A DNA stretch of 29,143 nt from Hypsibius dujardini (Eukaryota > Tardigrada > Eutardigrada > Parachela > Hypsibiidae), in the NCBI GenBank assembly GCA_001579985.1, contig LRSR01008640.1, positions 1 to 29,143 on the forward strand, given 5' to 3'. The translations under genes and the position numbers were made by a program. This document shows, piece by piece, positions 18,398 to 28,640 of this stretch. The first letter of the stretch is position 1; every line of letters begins with the position of its first letter. The notes beneath the pieces are model-generated. The model was not told the DNA's origin, ran no database searches, and was given only the letters and a program-made list of their open reading frames with translations.

Positions 18398-21302
18398 TCA
18401 TATAAACTCAAGTCCCTCGTATTTCAAGCCCTCCAGGACTTCCTCTTCAACTAAAAGGATAGTCCCCGTAATACTGAACACTACAATGCGTGTTGAGAAT
18501 AAATCATCAATTTCCATGATACGCAGGGCAATAATCACTGAGTCATCGGTACCGGGCACGAACCTATGGAGAACATACATGTATGACATACGTTCATGCG
18601 CTGTACTCGAGCAACTATTACGACTGGTACCTTGCTGCCGAAAAGCCGAAAAGAGGATTTGGTTCACCAATGGAGATATTTCGAAATTCGGAAAAGTCTT
18701 CATTGGCAATAATCATGACGTTATTGCAGGTGTACGGATGTCGCTCCTCGGTATGGTTCAGCGAACTGATTTGACGCGGCATGAAGTACCACTTCCGGAG
18801 CTTCTCCGACCACAGCACAGTTTCGTGCATGACGTATCCGGGTGCCTTAATTCCGAGGTGGTTTTCCATGGCGTCGTAAACCGGGTTCCAGTCTAAATGT
18901 TCCACGAGACCGTCTTTAGAGATTCTCTTGATCTGAAAGTAGACAAGATCAAGTTACAGCTGGTCCTCATTAATCTGTTTCCGCCAGTAAGCGAATTGGC
19001 AGACAGACAGACAGACAAGCAGACAGATATGCAGGCAAGCAGACAGACAGACAGGCAGGCAGACAAACGGACAAACAGACCGACAAGCAGGCAGGCATGC
19101 AGATAGATAGATAAGCTGGCAGACCAATAATCATGCAGTAAAACAGGCAGGTAGTAGATTGTAACAGCACACAGAGTATTTGCATCGAACTCACTAGGAA
19201 ACGTTACGGGATTTGACCTCCAGATCGAAATGGTTTTTTTTTCAAAAATACCTGTCTATATATCATGATTTATTATTGGGGTCTCGGGGCTGCAATCATA
19301 TCCGCCGTTTCAGAAAAAAATAAGGAAGAAAAAAACCCCGTACCACTTATGTGCTATCGCCCGGGGTTTGATTGATTCAAAGTTTGATTGATCCAAAGTT
19401 TCAATTTATTGATCCCATCCACTGTAAAAAGATCGTTTTTTGGAAAACGTTTGATTCCAAAAATTTTTACACCGTCCATTTCAAATTAAATTTGAAATCG
19501 ATTAGTATCAGCAGAATATTCTGCTATCAGAATCAGAATATCAGAATATTTTTTCGATGTCAGGGGGCAGAGATATGAGCTAGTTCAGGGCCTACATTAG
19601 TGTCTATTAATAGACAAAATGCATACTTTTAAAAACAAAATGTGCATCTTTATTTTCCAAAATGTCGACGATTAAAAAAGTTCAAATTCGAAGAGATTTG
19701 CGATCACCCCCCCCCTCGATATTAGGAGACTTTTGCGCCAAGGGGGAGAGGGGGCGGGTTTTGAACGGGGGGCGACAAATAGAAAGCACTTTTCTGCTTG
19801 CTGATGCGCACACAGATCTGAAATAACAAGAAACACGTACGGGGAAAGCGTCTAATTATCCTAATTATCTATTATCCTAATTTTTAATAATGATAATTCT
19901 TGAGAATAATTTGTGAACAGTTGAGGAAACTGCTGAAATTAACCCCCGGGGGCAGGGCGCGCCCGCCCCCAGGGGTTTGTAGATCATTAGTTTTTTGCTA
20001 TTTTAGGCCCTGGGCTAGTTTCAATCTAGGCTTCCGAGTGACTTTGGAGAAATTATATGTAGTTCCGCCCCCTGGCATCCAAAAAATACTCTGCTGATGC
20101 CAATCGATTTAAAATCGAATTTGGAGTTGACAGGTGTCAAAAATCGTGGAATCGAACGTTTTCAAAAAACGATATTTTTACAGTGGTTGGAATCAATAAA
20201 CTGAAACTTCGGAAACATGGCTAATCAACCAATCAATCAAGCCCCGGGCGATAGCACATAAGTGGTACGGAAGTTTTTTCTTCCTTATTTTTTTCTGAAA
20301 CTGCGGATGTGATTGCAGCCCCGAGACCCCAATTTTAAATCATGATATATGGACAAGTATTTGTGGAAAAAAAAACATTTCGATCTGGAGATCAAATCCC
20401 GTAACCTTCCCGAGTCAGTAGTGTAAGATATAACTGGAATTATTTGTTCCTTACCCAACGCTGTGGGGCCTCTACAGAAGGACCTTCCGTATGCGGAAAC
20501 TTGATGTCAGCGCTATGGCTTCCGACGTAGAGGTGTTGGTCCTTGACGATTGACCATTCGCATTTAAAACCTAAAAGCCGATAAGCAAGCTTTACTACGC
20601 TAACAGAAAGTGTTACAGTCCACGCCGAACCTTTCTGTTTCATCCCGTTCCCGTCAGCAAGGATGACCCAGGGAACAGCTGTATGATTGACCAGTTGAAA
20701 GACAATCCCTGTCCGATCATCACAGGCGTAGAGTTTCCCATTGAAGACAATCAAGTCGGAGAGCTCCATACCACGGCTCCCGAATGCAAACTGCGACTGA
20801 ATGGCTTTCCCGTTGCTCGTGATCAATCGTTCCTTCTCTCCCACCGTCTTGGCTGGCTCAGCAGCAGCAGCATGGTCCCAGACAATGGCGCCACCTGTCC
20901 ACTGTGACTTGATGGTGAAGGTTCCGCTCTTGAGGTAACTCACGTAAAATGAGGAATCCTTCTTGTCTTTCGACAGTTTGTCTTGATCCGCAATAATGGC
21001 AATCCTGCAACAAAATGTTTCGTATCGTCTCATCATTATCATCATCATCAACTCATCAAACTTGGAGAAGGAGTTAGTGAAACCCACCGAAACTCAACAG
21101 AACCATCGGACGCTTTAACGGGAGTAGTGAGCGGATAGGTGCTGTTATAGACGGTTTGAGCAGGAGCGGAAACAGATGAAGAGCCTGTAACAGGGTAGTT
21201 GAATACTGTCCGATGCGGGGCATTGACAATGGGATTGGAATGGACCCGAGAAAAAATTAATCCATAGAAAAGGAAAGAGTAGACTAATTCATTTCTTGAC
21301 AT
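18398..21302 (-). CDS. CANT1: Soluble calcium-activated nucleotidase (CANT1/apyrase family)
   Basis: A complete 410-residue gene. These Ca2+-dependent enzymes hydrolyse nucleoside di- and triphosphates in the ER/Golgi or outside the cell; blood-feeding arthropods secrete relatives as apyrases. Exons (minus strand): 21302-21088, 21004-20455, 18932-18631 and 18563-18398. Introns are 83, 1522 and 67 bp, all GT-AG, and every phase matches. The start has a hydrophobic signal segment (VYSFLFYGLIF) with probable cleavage near VHS/NPIV. Exon 2 carries RIAIIADQDKLSKDKKDSS, the family's RGMELSDLIVFNGKLYACDD core and PWVILADGNG. Exon 3 has KAPGYVMHETVLWSEKLRKW and YFMPR. Exon 4 has RFVPGTDDSVIIAL and ends KYEGLEFI, the typical family C-terminus. 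Length is close to human CANT1 (about 400). Compared with the usual SYLKRG stretch, a Lys-rich loop and an Ala-rich insertion (HAAAAEPAKT) differ. The long intron holds a CAGA repeat and a foldback transposon, apparently without harm to the exons. Confidence 0.95.
18999..19106. repeat. CAGA/CAGG degenerate repeat in the nucleotidase intron
   Basis: Runs of AGACAGACAGAC, GGCAGGCAGAC and related units on the plus strand. It is the same motif family as the CTGC/CTGT repeat at 655-975 but on the opposite strand. Entirely intronic. Confidence 0.9.
19193..20415. mobile_element. Foldback element with arms of about 400 bp
   Basis: The left arm (about 19193-19600) and right arm (about 19990-20415) are inverted copies with scattered changes. 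Matching landmarks are TTACGGGATTTGA at 19204 against TCAAATCCCGTAA at 20391, GGGGTCTCGGGGCTGCAATC at 19278 against its complement near 20311, and CGCCCGGGG at 19356 against CCCCGGGCG at 20242. The roughly 390-bp centre has C- and G-runs (19707, 19740) and no coding frame. I could not find a convincing target duplication at the edges, so the superfamily is undefined. It lies in the third-exon-side intron of the nucleotidase gene, and a solo arm is at 13738-13990. Confidence 0.85.
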
Positions 21303-22744
21303 GGTAAAAGAAAGGGAAAGAAAGGAAGGTAAGAAGGGACTCGGAAGGGCCGGTAGAGTAAACTCAAACTACAAGTCCTGATAGTGATGGTAATGAAATG
21401 AAATCTACCGACCAAGGAGCGCCATTTTCATGTAAATATATACATGTACAATGCCATGGCGGGATTGTGGCCCTGTGGCTGTTGGCCCGGCTTCCAGGAA
21501 GACGATACACGTATTTGGTGTAGTAGGTCTTTCCTCAATAGCCACCAGACCGAGCCACAAAATTGGCGCGTGTGTTGGATAGAATAAAATTTACTAGGCC
21601 AAGTGATTGATGATGAGTGATCTAATTAAGACTTTGTCTTCTTTCGCCCTTTTTGTAATAGATTGCAGTGATTCGTCGTGGTAACGTGCGAGACCAATCG
21701 GACCAATCGATCGAGCGACTCACTTCCACGCGGAAAAAAACGCGCTCTCGTACTATGTAGTACGGTAAGGTACGGTACGTTGGGCAGCTTGTGTTGTGTG
21801 AGTAAGGAAACGTTGTGTCAGCGGAAAGAGCTCGCCGTTTGGAGTACTTTGGGGGTCGTAAGCGGAAGCCATTTGTTAGTCAGACGGACGGGACGGAGAG
21901 CCACAGCATGCAAACAACGAAGCGTGGTGTGTATGCACCAAGTCAAGTGTTATCATCTCCTCGCACGGTCCACGAGCCAGCTCACACACAGCTTAACGAT
22001 TGTTCAATCAAGAACGCACCTCGCTTCTGAACAGACTAATTGCAATTTTACTCCAACAGGAAACAGATTGGATCATCGTTTCCAAGTCGATGGCATTTTT
22101 CATAGAATCATAGAATCAATTGCCTTGTTTGACGTACCAGTTCCAGTCGGATGATAGTACCCAGTTGTACAGTAATGGGTTATATGAGTAATAAAAAAGT
22201 GCCCGTGTTGTGTGAAAAAAGCCTGCCGAAAAGAGAGGATGAATTTTTAGAATTGTCCAGTTTTAAAAAGAATTGGGCACTTGTCAAGTTCTCAGTCAAG
22301 TAAAATTTGATTATATTTTTTATGGTCGGAATGAGGCACGCTCAAACTATTTGGTCTCATCTCTCACGCGTTGTACATATAAAGTATGTCCACGCCGTCC
22401 CCGGAAGTATGTGTTTAGAATAACCGGTTTGTGCCCTTGAATTTGATCTATGGTAGCGCCAGCAAGTATTGTGTCCTCAACAGCAGGTGGCACCATGTTA
22501 GTTTAGTAGTCTGACCATCGCTCAGTTATCTGTTTTTTATCAGCAAAGTCGATCCAGGAAAAACGAACTTATTTCAACATGTTGATCGTATCTTCATTGG
22601 AACTTTTAAACCGCAGTGCAAAAAGCCTTTCGCCCAAGTGATACTTTGTCAGTCAGTGGTTGTTCCTAAATTTTAGATATTTTCCAACTCATTCCTTCCA
22701 TCCGTCTTTTTGCTTTGCTAAACGCTAGATCTACACTAAAAAAA
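21303..22744. promoter_or_regulatory. Intergenic region between divergent nucleotidase and GST genes
   Basis: The nucleotidase gene reads left and the first GST copy reads right, so this 1.4 kb should hold both promoters. Candidate AT-rich core words (ATGTAAATATATACATGTAC at about 21430) lie about 130 bases before the nucleotidase ATG, but no element is certain. An open plus frame (21678-22154, 158 codons) has a Thr/Arg/Ser-rich, unrecognised translation and is probably chance. Confidence 0.35.
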
Positions 22745-23425
22745 ATGGTGGCGTACAATGGTAATGTAGCCGGAAGAGCCGAACTTATCCGTCTACTCTT
22801 CATCGTATCAGAAACCCTCTTCACGGACAGCCGTATCGAGCCTGCTCAATGGCCCGCGTTGAAAGCCAGTAAAAAGGAATTTGTTCTTGCCAGATACCAA
22901 AGTTAATGACTTCTTTAATTTATCCTCGTGTTAATTGTCAGACACGACTTGGGGATCGTTGCCATATCTGGAGGTTGACGGGAAAACTCTTGGCCAAAGT
23001 AATGCAATTATCTTTTACGTTTCCAACCAACTAGGTATAAGTAGATAAATATTTCTCCTTTTAAATCCCCACAAAATAATTAGGAAGAAAAGATTGATAA
23101 TTAAATCGACTGTAAATTACATTTTCCAGGACTCGGCGGTGAAGGGGAATGGAACCGTGCGATTGTCCAATTAATCGTCCTCGCAACTAACGACATCAAA
23201 GACGGTCTGTCGCAGTTGTGCGTGGAGACCCCTTACTCAAGGTATATTTTAGCTTTTTATTTTGTTAAATTGAAATGAGTAATTATTTAACCAGTTATGT
23301 ACTAAAAGTAACTCGGAATGATCCGGATCACCAAGTACCCTAGAATTGCGAAGATCCTCGCAAAGGTTGCTGCCCACCCCAAAGTTGTCGAGTACCTGAC
23401 AAAGGAAGCGCCTTCTACAGCTTAA
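22745..23425 (+). pseudogene. Sigma-like glutathione S-transferase, copy 1, lacking its middle
   Basis: GSTs conjugate glutathione to electrophiles in the cytosol; sigma types also act in prostaglandin and lipid-peroxide metabolism. Exon 1 (22745-22868) starts MVAYNGNVAGRAELIRLL, with Tyr4 as candidate catalytic residue, and ends QWPALKA. Exon 2 (22942-23034) has the thioredoxin-fold glutathione site LPYLEVDGKTLGQSNAI. Exon 3 (23130-23241) has GGEGEWNRAIVQLIVLATND, the first C-domain helix. A last piece (23318-23425) reads ITKYPRIAKILAKVAAHPKV and ends EAPSTA-stop, a typical GST C-terminus. About 50-60 residues between exon 3 and the last piece are missing, because only 76 bp separate them. 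Exon 3 is one base shorter than in copy 2 and ends in another phase. A TAA also stands in frame just before the last piece. Introns of 73 and 95 bp are normal GT-AG. Probably a deleted gene copy, unless the assembly collapsed here. Confidence 0.8.
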
Positions 23426-23571
23426 ATGTCCATAAGCACTGATCCGTCAACCGCCATAACATATTTTGTCGATATATAGAGTACATCATCCTTTTATCGC
23501 AGGAATTGAAAGTTTGAAAGAACTGGTTATTGTTTGCCATTGATCTTGACATACTCATATACCATATTCCA

Positions 23572-23577
23572 AATAAA
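23572..23577 (+). terminator. Polyadenylation signal AATAAA
   Basis: AATAAA about 147 bases after the stop of GST copy 1 and before copy 2, consistent with separate transcription units in the tandem pair. Confidence 0.5.
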
Positions 23578-23760
23578 TACATGTAGAATGGTGCTCGTTT
23601 TACTGGAGACCGGAGGGGATAAATTTTTGAGTACGGTAATTTAACGTGGAACTAATTCGGCGAGATTCTTTTTCGGTTGCGCCATTTTGAGGCAAGGACT
23701 TGACACTATAAACCAGAGTGTTTTCCGACTCCCCATCTCCGCAAACGTACCCGTCACAAA

Positions 23761-24214
23761 ATGGTGGCTTACTTCCTGACGGCAAGGGCGGACTAATTCG
23801 ATCGGTCTTTGTTGTTTCGGGGGCCCTCTTCACTGACAACCGGGTTCAACACGATAATTGGCCCGCCTTGCAGCCGAGTCAGTCTGCCTGCAATTTGCAA
23901 GCTTCTTCAGTGATATATATTAAAAAACAATTTGTTGATTTTTCAAGACACACCTTGGGGATCGGTTACGTATTTGGAGGTGGACGGAAGGATTTTGAGA
24001 AAGAGTAGCGCCATCTACTATTACGTCTCTAACAAGCTCGGTATTTCTCTTCATTCATTAAAATAATAAATAGTTTGTAATGCATTCTGTTTGCCATCAA
24101 GGCCTTGGAGGTGAAGGGGAATGGGAAAAGGCGATCGTCAGTTTAATCGTTCAGCCGACAAACGATATCCGACAAGGTCTCTTCACTTTCCAGAATGAAG
24201 ACGCTTCGTTGAAG
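23761..24214 (+). pseudogene. Sigma-like glutathione S-transferase, copy 2, truncated and frameshifted
   Basis: Same structure as copy 1. Exon 1 (23761-23877) starts MVAYFLTARAD and hits TAA at 23794-23796. The related sequence continues one frame over (LIRSVFVVSGALFTDNRVQ), so a one-base loss next to the R-A-E motif is likely. Exon 2 (23948-24040) is open and phase-correct with YLEVDGRILRKSSAI; the glutathione-contacting Q-S-N-A-I of copy 1 is K-S-S-A-I here. Exon 3 (24102-24214) has GGEGEWEKAIVSLIV and NEDASLK before GTTTGA. No last exons are confirmed. The phrase KETEEEIKERFKKWQARV after an AG at about 24699, followed by TAG, could be the next exon, but its phase does not join exon 3. A mariner-like MITE starts 13 bases after the exon 3 donor. 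Confidence 0.8.
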
Positions 24215-24226
24215 GTTTGACACCTA

Positions 24227-24546
24227 CACTAAGGGTATCCAAATTTCGTTTATTTTGCAGTGTTTATTTCGCTATTTCAAACTCGCTAATCTTCTTGGTT
24301 TTGAAGATAAGCGAGAAAAGCAGTCAAGGAGCCTTTTCTCGGTTATCTGCTCGCTAACTGTGTGCATCTGTCTTGTGAGTGGTCCATATGAGTTGAGATT
24401 AGCGAAGGAGATACAGCCTCAGGTGTGTTCCCATCGGGGTGTGTTCTCGTATCACCGTTGCAAGGGCCTCCAAAACCCGGGAGATTAGTGAGTTTGAAAT
24501 AGCGAAATAAACGCTGCAAATAAGCGAACTTTGAATACCCTCAGTA
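24227..24546. mobile_element. Tc1/mariner-like MITE, 320 bp
   Basis: Inverted arms of about 65 bp: CACTAAGGGTATCCAAATTTCG at the left (shown in part; starts 24227) and the reverse of TACTGAGGGTATTCAAAG at the right (ends 24546), both continuing through TTTATTTCGCTATTTCAAAC. Dinucleotide TA sits at both flanks (24225-24226 and 24547-24548), as expected for this superfamily. The TIR style, with GGGTATTCAAA near the end, also fits. There is no transposase. It lies where intron 3 of GST copy 2 would be. Confidence 0.75.
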
Positions 24547-25329
24547 TACCGTTTAAACTAGTAAACTAAACTAAACTAAACTTAACTTTAAACTAAAATA
24601 AGCATGTCAAGTTGAGAAAGGAGAGTACAGTATTTGATGGATGGAACGGTCTCTCATCTGCTTCATTTCTCTGCACCGGACATTTAGTATTTTTTTAAGC
24701 GAACAAAGAGACCGAGGAAGAAATCAAGGAGCGATTTAAAAAATGGCAAGCGCGAGTGTAGCACGCACTGCTGTCGCTCCACTGCCGGCGGTCGCTCAGC
24801 ACGCTCAAGGTAAGCAAGTGATTGTTGGAGGGAAGAGTCCTGTAACCTGTTGTGCTTTTATTTCCTTGTTTATCTATTTATTCAGATCTCGAGAGGGAAT
24901 ATGTGGGGAGCCTGACTCTTTCGCTCGGGTAAAGGATTTGGTTTCATTGACTTGTAAGTGCACGACATAGAAGGAAGGGAATACAAAGCGGACTGAAAGT
25001 ATCCGGACCGAATTTTGACGTTGTCCACTTGACATTTGATTGTGTTGCCTTTTCTTTTGCATGTTACCTTCTCTACCTTGATTGAGGTTAAGGTGATTGA
25101 TAGTTGACTGGTTGAAAGCAAGAACATGACTTAATACATATTCTGGGACGGTGATATTTGAAGCCGCATTTAACGAACGGGACTACTGTTAATCAATTGA
25201 AAAGTCAGGTAAATGCGCGATTTCTCACTGCAGTGTTAGTATGCACTAATAGTTAAGAGAGCAATTGTGGTCCCTTCCCTTGATTAATGTTGTATTCTGT
25301 CTTTTTTTTAATCCCCACCTCATTTCAAG
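24547..25329 (+). other. Mostly unassigned; possible first exon at 24743
   Basis: ATG at 24743 opens MASASVARTAVAPLPAVAQH and reaches a good GTAAGC donor at 24811 in phase 1. An acceptor (CATTTCAAG, ending 25330) before GCAGCAGAGATGG would continue in frame, giving an intron of 520 bp. This is a consistent but unproven start of the gene below. The rest is AT-rich and empty. Confidence 0.3.
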
Positions 25330-25330
25330 G

Positions 25331-26156
25331 CAGCAGAGATGGAGTTAATGCATCATCTCGGGGTTGGGCATTTCCGCTATGCACATCAAAAGACACTTTC
25401 AAAACCTTTCTTAGAAAGTTAGCACACAATTCAGTCGCCACTTATCAGCCTGACCCCAATCATGACAATTTTATCAGTGTCTCCCAGAAAAAAGTGCGTA
25501 AATCTCTCGTTTCGGAAATGAAAGTACCTAACGTAGTGCGCAGGTCATCAAACAAAAAATATGCTGTTCGTCCTCCAGCACGTAGCAGTGGTTGCAGTTC
25601 CGTTCCTCCTTTGGCAGTCCAATCCAGCGTCCAGTTTTCACCCGGAAGTGATGTCCAGAGGTGAGAATCTTTAAAATTAGTGTTGCATGGTGGCGAGGAA
25701 GGAAATTGTGACCGCAGGGGTACGGAGAAGTTAGTGCGCAGAGACCGCAGGAAAGAGAGCCGCCCGTTCTCGCTGGTGTTCGACTGTATCCGATCGGAAA
25801 GGGCTATCCAGAAATTCATGTTCTTCTTGCTTTTGATTGCCGACGGCGGTTCCCCGGTCAGAACAGCAGTCCACCAGGCTGCGTCTTCGGTCCAGTCCTG
25901 TTCCATGATATCGGCCTATGGTTGCATGGCCGAGTGGAACCAGGAGCGCTTCCGTAGTTTGGCGTTGTCAATGGCGAGCTGCATCGCCGCGAACATCAAT
26001 CCAGACTTCCGTCGTAGTGCTCGGATGACGAATATCATCTGCAAAAAAGAATGGCGGTGGCTTTGCGGCCCACAGACAGCTAGGCAGGGCAATGCATCGG
26101 TTAGCGTGGAACGCCGTAGGTCAAAAACGTTCTTCGAAAATTGTGCTTCGATCTAA
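25331..26156 (+). other. Unrecognised coding-like region, one frame with an internal stop
   Basis: One plus frame is open from about 25287 to TGA at 25662 (phrases TFLRKLAHNSVATYQPDPNH and SNKKYAVRPPARSSG). The same frame is open again from 25680 to TAA at 26154 (phrases FMFFLLLIADGGSPVRT and AEWNQERFRSLALSMAS). The donor-like AGAG/GTGAGA at 25660 suggests an intron, but the next AG is only about 20 bases away, too short for one. The minus strand is also open from 25906 to 25460. GC content is higher than in the neighbours. No domain is recognised; it could be a decayed gene. Confidence 0.3.
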
Positions 26157-26197
26157 TCAGCCCGCGTATTCTCACCCAAGTTTCAGCACAAAAGTGC

Positions 26198-26578
26198 AAC
26201 GACCTGTTCTCCCTTCGAGAACCCGCAAGTCTTGTTGACCTTACGATACACGATACCTACGAGTACTCCTTTTCGGAATTATTACGTGGACAACAAATTG
26301 AGAGGAGCCGAGATAGCAAGCCAATGAAAAGTAGACTGAATGAGAGGCTAGAAAAAGAAACGAGAAGTCGAGTCTCGATCCGAGCTTCAAGACTCATCCT
26401 TATCGTTCGGACATGACAACAATCTAAACAAGCGCATTCTTCACTTGACACTGAAACATCATTCTCACAAGACAAGAACGAGAACTACAGCATGGGAATT
26501 ACAGTACGAGTACATGTAAGCAATATGTGGTACATGAGAATCGACCTTAAAATATTGACCCGCAAATCACAACAACAA
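26198..26578 (+). repeat. Dispersed repeat, copy 2 (about 380 bp)
   Basis: Same orientation as copy 1 at 2878-3248 and very similar. Small insertions near 26243-26252 and 26377-26390 account for its greater length. The match stops at CACAACAACAA, after which the flanks differ. Confidence 0.85.
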
Positions 26579-27613
26579 ATACGAACGTCACAAAAGGAAT
26601 CAGTACTTGCAAAAGTAGCCTCAAAAATATTTTTAGCAACAGAGAGGGGATAGTCAGGTTGTTAATTAGCTAATTTTTGTTTCAAGAGGAAGAAACTTGC
26701 CCAGAGTTGTCGCGTTTGGTGTTTTTGGGAAACTGAAAACTCAACTGTTCGTTTACGAAAACCCCTAAAGATGTGAATTCTCGAACCTGCTACAATTCAA
26801 CTCCAGAGACAGTAACCTTCACAGGGAACATCGATCGCTTCAAGCCTTTTATCATCATACTGTAAGATTTTTTTACGTTAATAATTAGCTCTGCAGTTTA
26901 AAAATAAAGCGATATCATCGGCGTATTTCAGTAAGAAAACATTCTGTCCACCCAGTTTCACCAATGTGACTCTCCCATCTGCCACGGTATCAGTCAGTGC
27001 GTCGAGATGGATGTTGCACAATATTCCAGAACAAGGACCAGATTTTCAGTTTTCAGTTTTTTATTTTTATTTCTTCATTATTATTCACCCTACCGATTTT
27101 TTGTTTTGATTTTCACACTTTGGAATTTTACAAACAGATTCGATCCTAAATAAATCCGGGAGAGCCGCGGCACCTGTCTCACACCGTTTACGCAGCAGTA
27201 GGGCTTGGAACGTACAGCTTCATACACGGTCGAAACGTTGGTATTTTTTGATTTTTTTGGAAATGGTTTTGTTTTTAAAACTGTTGGGAGGACACGATAT
27301 TCGACACCTAACGAGACGTTGTCAGAAATGGGATCAAGATTAGTTGGAAAAAAGAAGCGGTCAACATGACTAATCTAGTCAAGTGGCACAACAACGTAGT
27401 CCACGACGGGCACTCCGTTCCATCGCTTACAGGTCAATTATTATTATTGATAATTAACAGTTTTGAATGGAGGATTCACCCTTGTATATTTATACGGTCT
27501 ATATGTGCTCATTCTAGATGAGGAACGCGTTGAAGAGATCATCGACCTTTCGACCATTGCACCCACTGTTTATGAAATAATTATCGGAGTGGCTATTTTG
27601 CCCCCACCCCCTT
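26579..27613. other. No supported gene
   Basis: AT-rich sequence with T-runs (about 27054-27100, 27240-27275). A short peptide frame MTNLVKWHNNVVHDGHSVPS begins at 27367 and meets a GTCAAT donor-like site at 27432. A possible tiny 27-bp gap follows to an AG at 27459, too short to be an ordinary intron. I do not call a gene. Confidence 0.4.
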
Positions 27614-27639
27614 TTGGGGCCGAATAGATTCCCGGCTAT

Positions 27640-28640
27640 TTTACCCTCCCGTCCGCTGTCTGTCTGTCCGTTTACTCTCCGTCTGTTGTCTGACTGTCCA
27701 TCCGTTGCCCGTCTGTCCGTTGTTTACAACTCCACTCCGCCCGTCGGTTTATTTTCCGTCCGTTATCCGTCTGTCTGTTGTTCGTCCGTCCGTTGTCCGC
27801 CTTTCCGTTTTCCGTACGTCTGTTTTCCGTCCGTCCGTTGTTTGTCTGTCCTTCGTTGTCCGTCTGTCCATCCGTAGTCGGTCTGTCCACTATCTGCCTG
27901 GTCGTTGTCTGTCTGTGCTTTTTCTGTCTTTCCGTTGCCCGTAAGTCTAATGTCTGTCTGTTGCCTGTCTTTTCTGCCGGTTCACTGTCCGTCCGATGCA
28001 AATCTGTTTGCTGCCTGTCTCCTCGTTATTTGTCCGACCGTTCCCCGTAAGTCTGTTCTCCGTCCGTCTATTGTCTGTTATTCCGTTGTCTGTCCCCCTG
28101 TTGTCAGTACGGACGGAGAACGGACGGACAGCGGAAGGGCAACAAACGGACAACGGAGGGACGGACGGACAGACAACAGGCGGACTGACAACAGGGGGAC
28201 TGACAACAGGGGGACTGACAACAGGGGGACTGACAACAGGGGGACTGACAAGGGAATAACAGACAACGGACGGACAGCGGACGGACGAACCGAAGAAGTG
28301 CGGACGGACGGACGGATGGACGTACGAAGAACGGACGGACAACGGACAGATTGATAAACAGAAAGCGGAGGGACAGACAACGGAAGGACAGACAGACGAA
28401 GGACGGATTGATAATCGGGACATCGGACGGAACGGACACGGACAGACGGACAAGGAAAAGACGGACAACGGATGGTCAAACAAGAGATGGACGGACAACG
28501 GACGGGTAGACAGACAACAGACGGACTAACAACAGAGGGGCGGTCAACGGACAGACAAGGGCGGACGCACAACGGACAAACAAACAGCGGACGGACGAAC
28601 AAGGGACGGACAATAGACAGACAAACAACGGGCGGATCGA
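27640..28640. repeat. Degenerate CCGT/ACGG minisatellite forming an imperfect palindrome
   Basis: From about 27650 to 28108 the plus strand is TCCGTC/CTGTCCGTTGTC-type repeat. From about 28109 to 28640 it is the complement type (GGACGGACAACGGACAGAC). The switch is sharp, at TTGTCAGTACGGACGG. Long open frames run on both strands, but they are repeat translations (Cys/Pro/Val/Ser or Arg/Thr/Asp/Gly rich), not genes. Confidence 0.9.
28184..28243 (+). repeat. 15-bp tandem repeat ACTGACAACAGGGGG x4
   Basis: Four perfect units within the right half of the palindromic minisatellite, plus partial units either side. The left half holds one inverted copy at about 28096-28110, right at the strand switch. 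Confidence 0.95.

Noticed and set aside
21678-22154. 158-codon plus-strand frame between the nucleotidase and GST genes
   Set aside because: Composition is Thr/Arg/Ser/Cys-rich without a motif, and its position fits promoter DNA.
25460-25906. 148-codon minus-strand frame
   Set aside because: Overlaps an equally open plus-strand frame; no domain, start or splice context supports it over the other strand.
655-28640. CRISPR-like or spacer arrays
   Set aside because: None of the repeats has regular repeat-spacer spacing; all are simple tandem or interspersed repeats in a eukaryotic context.
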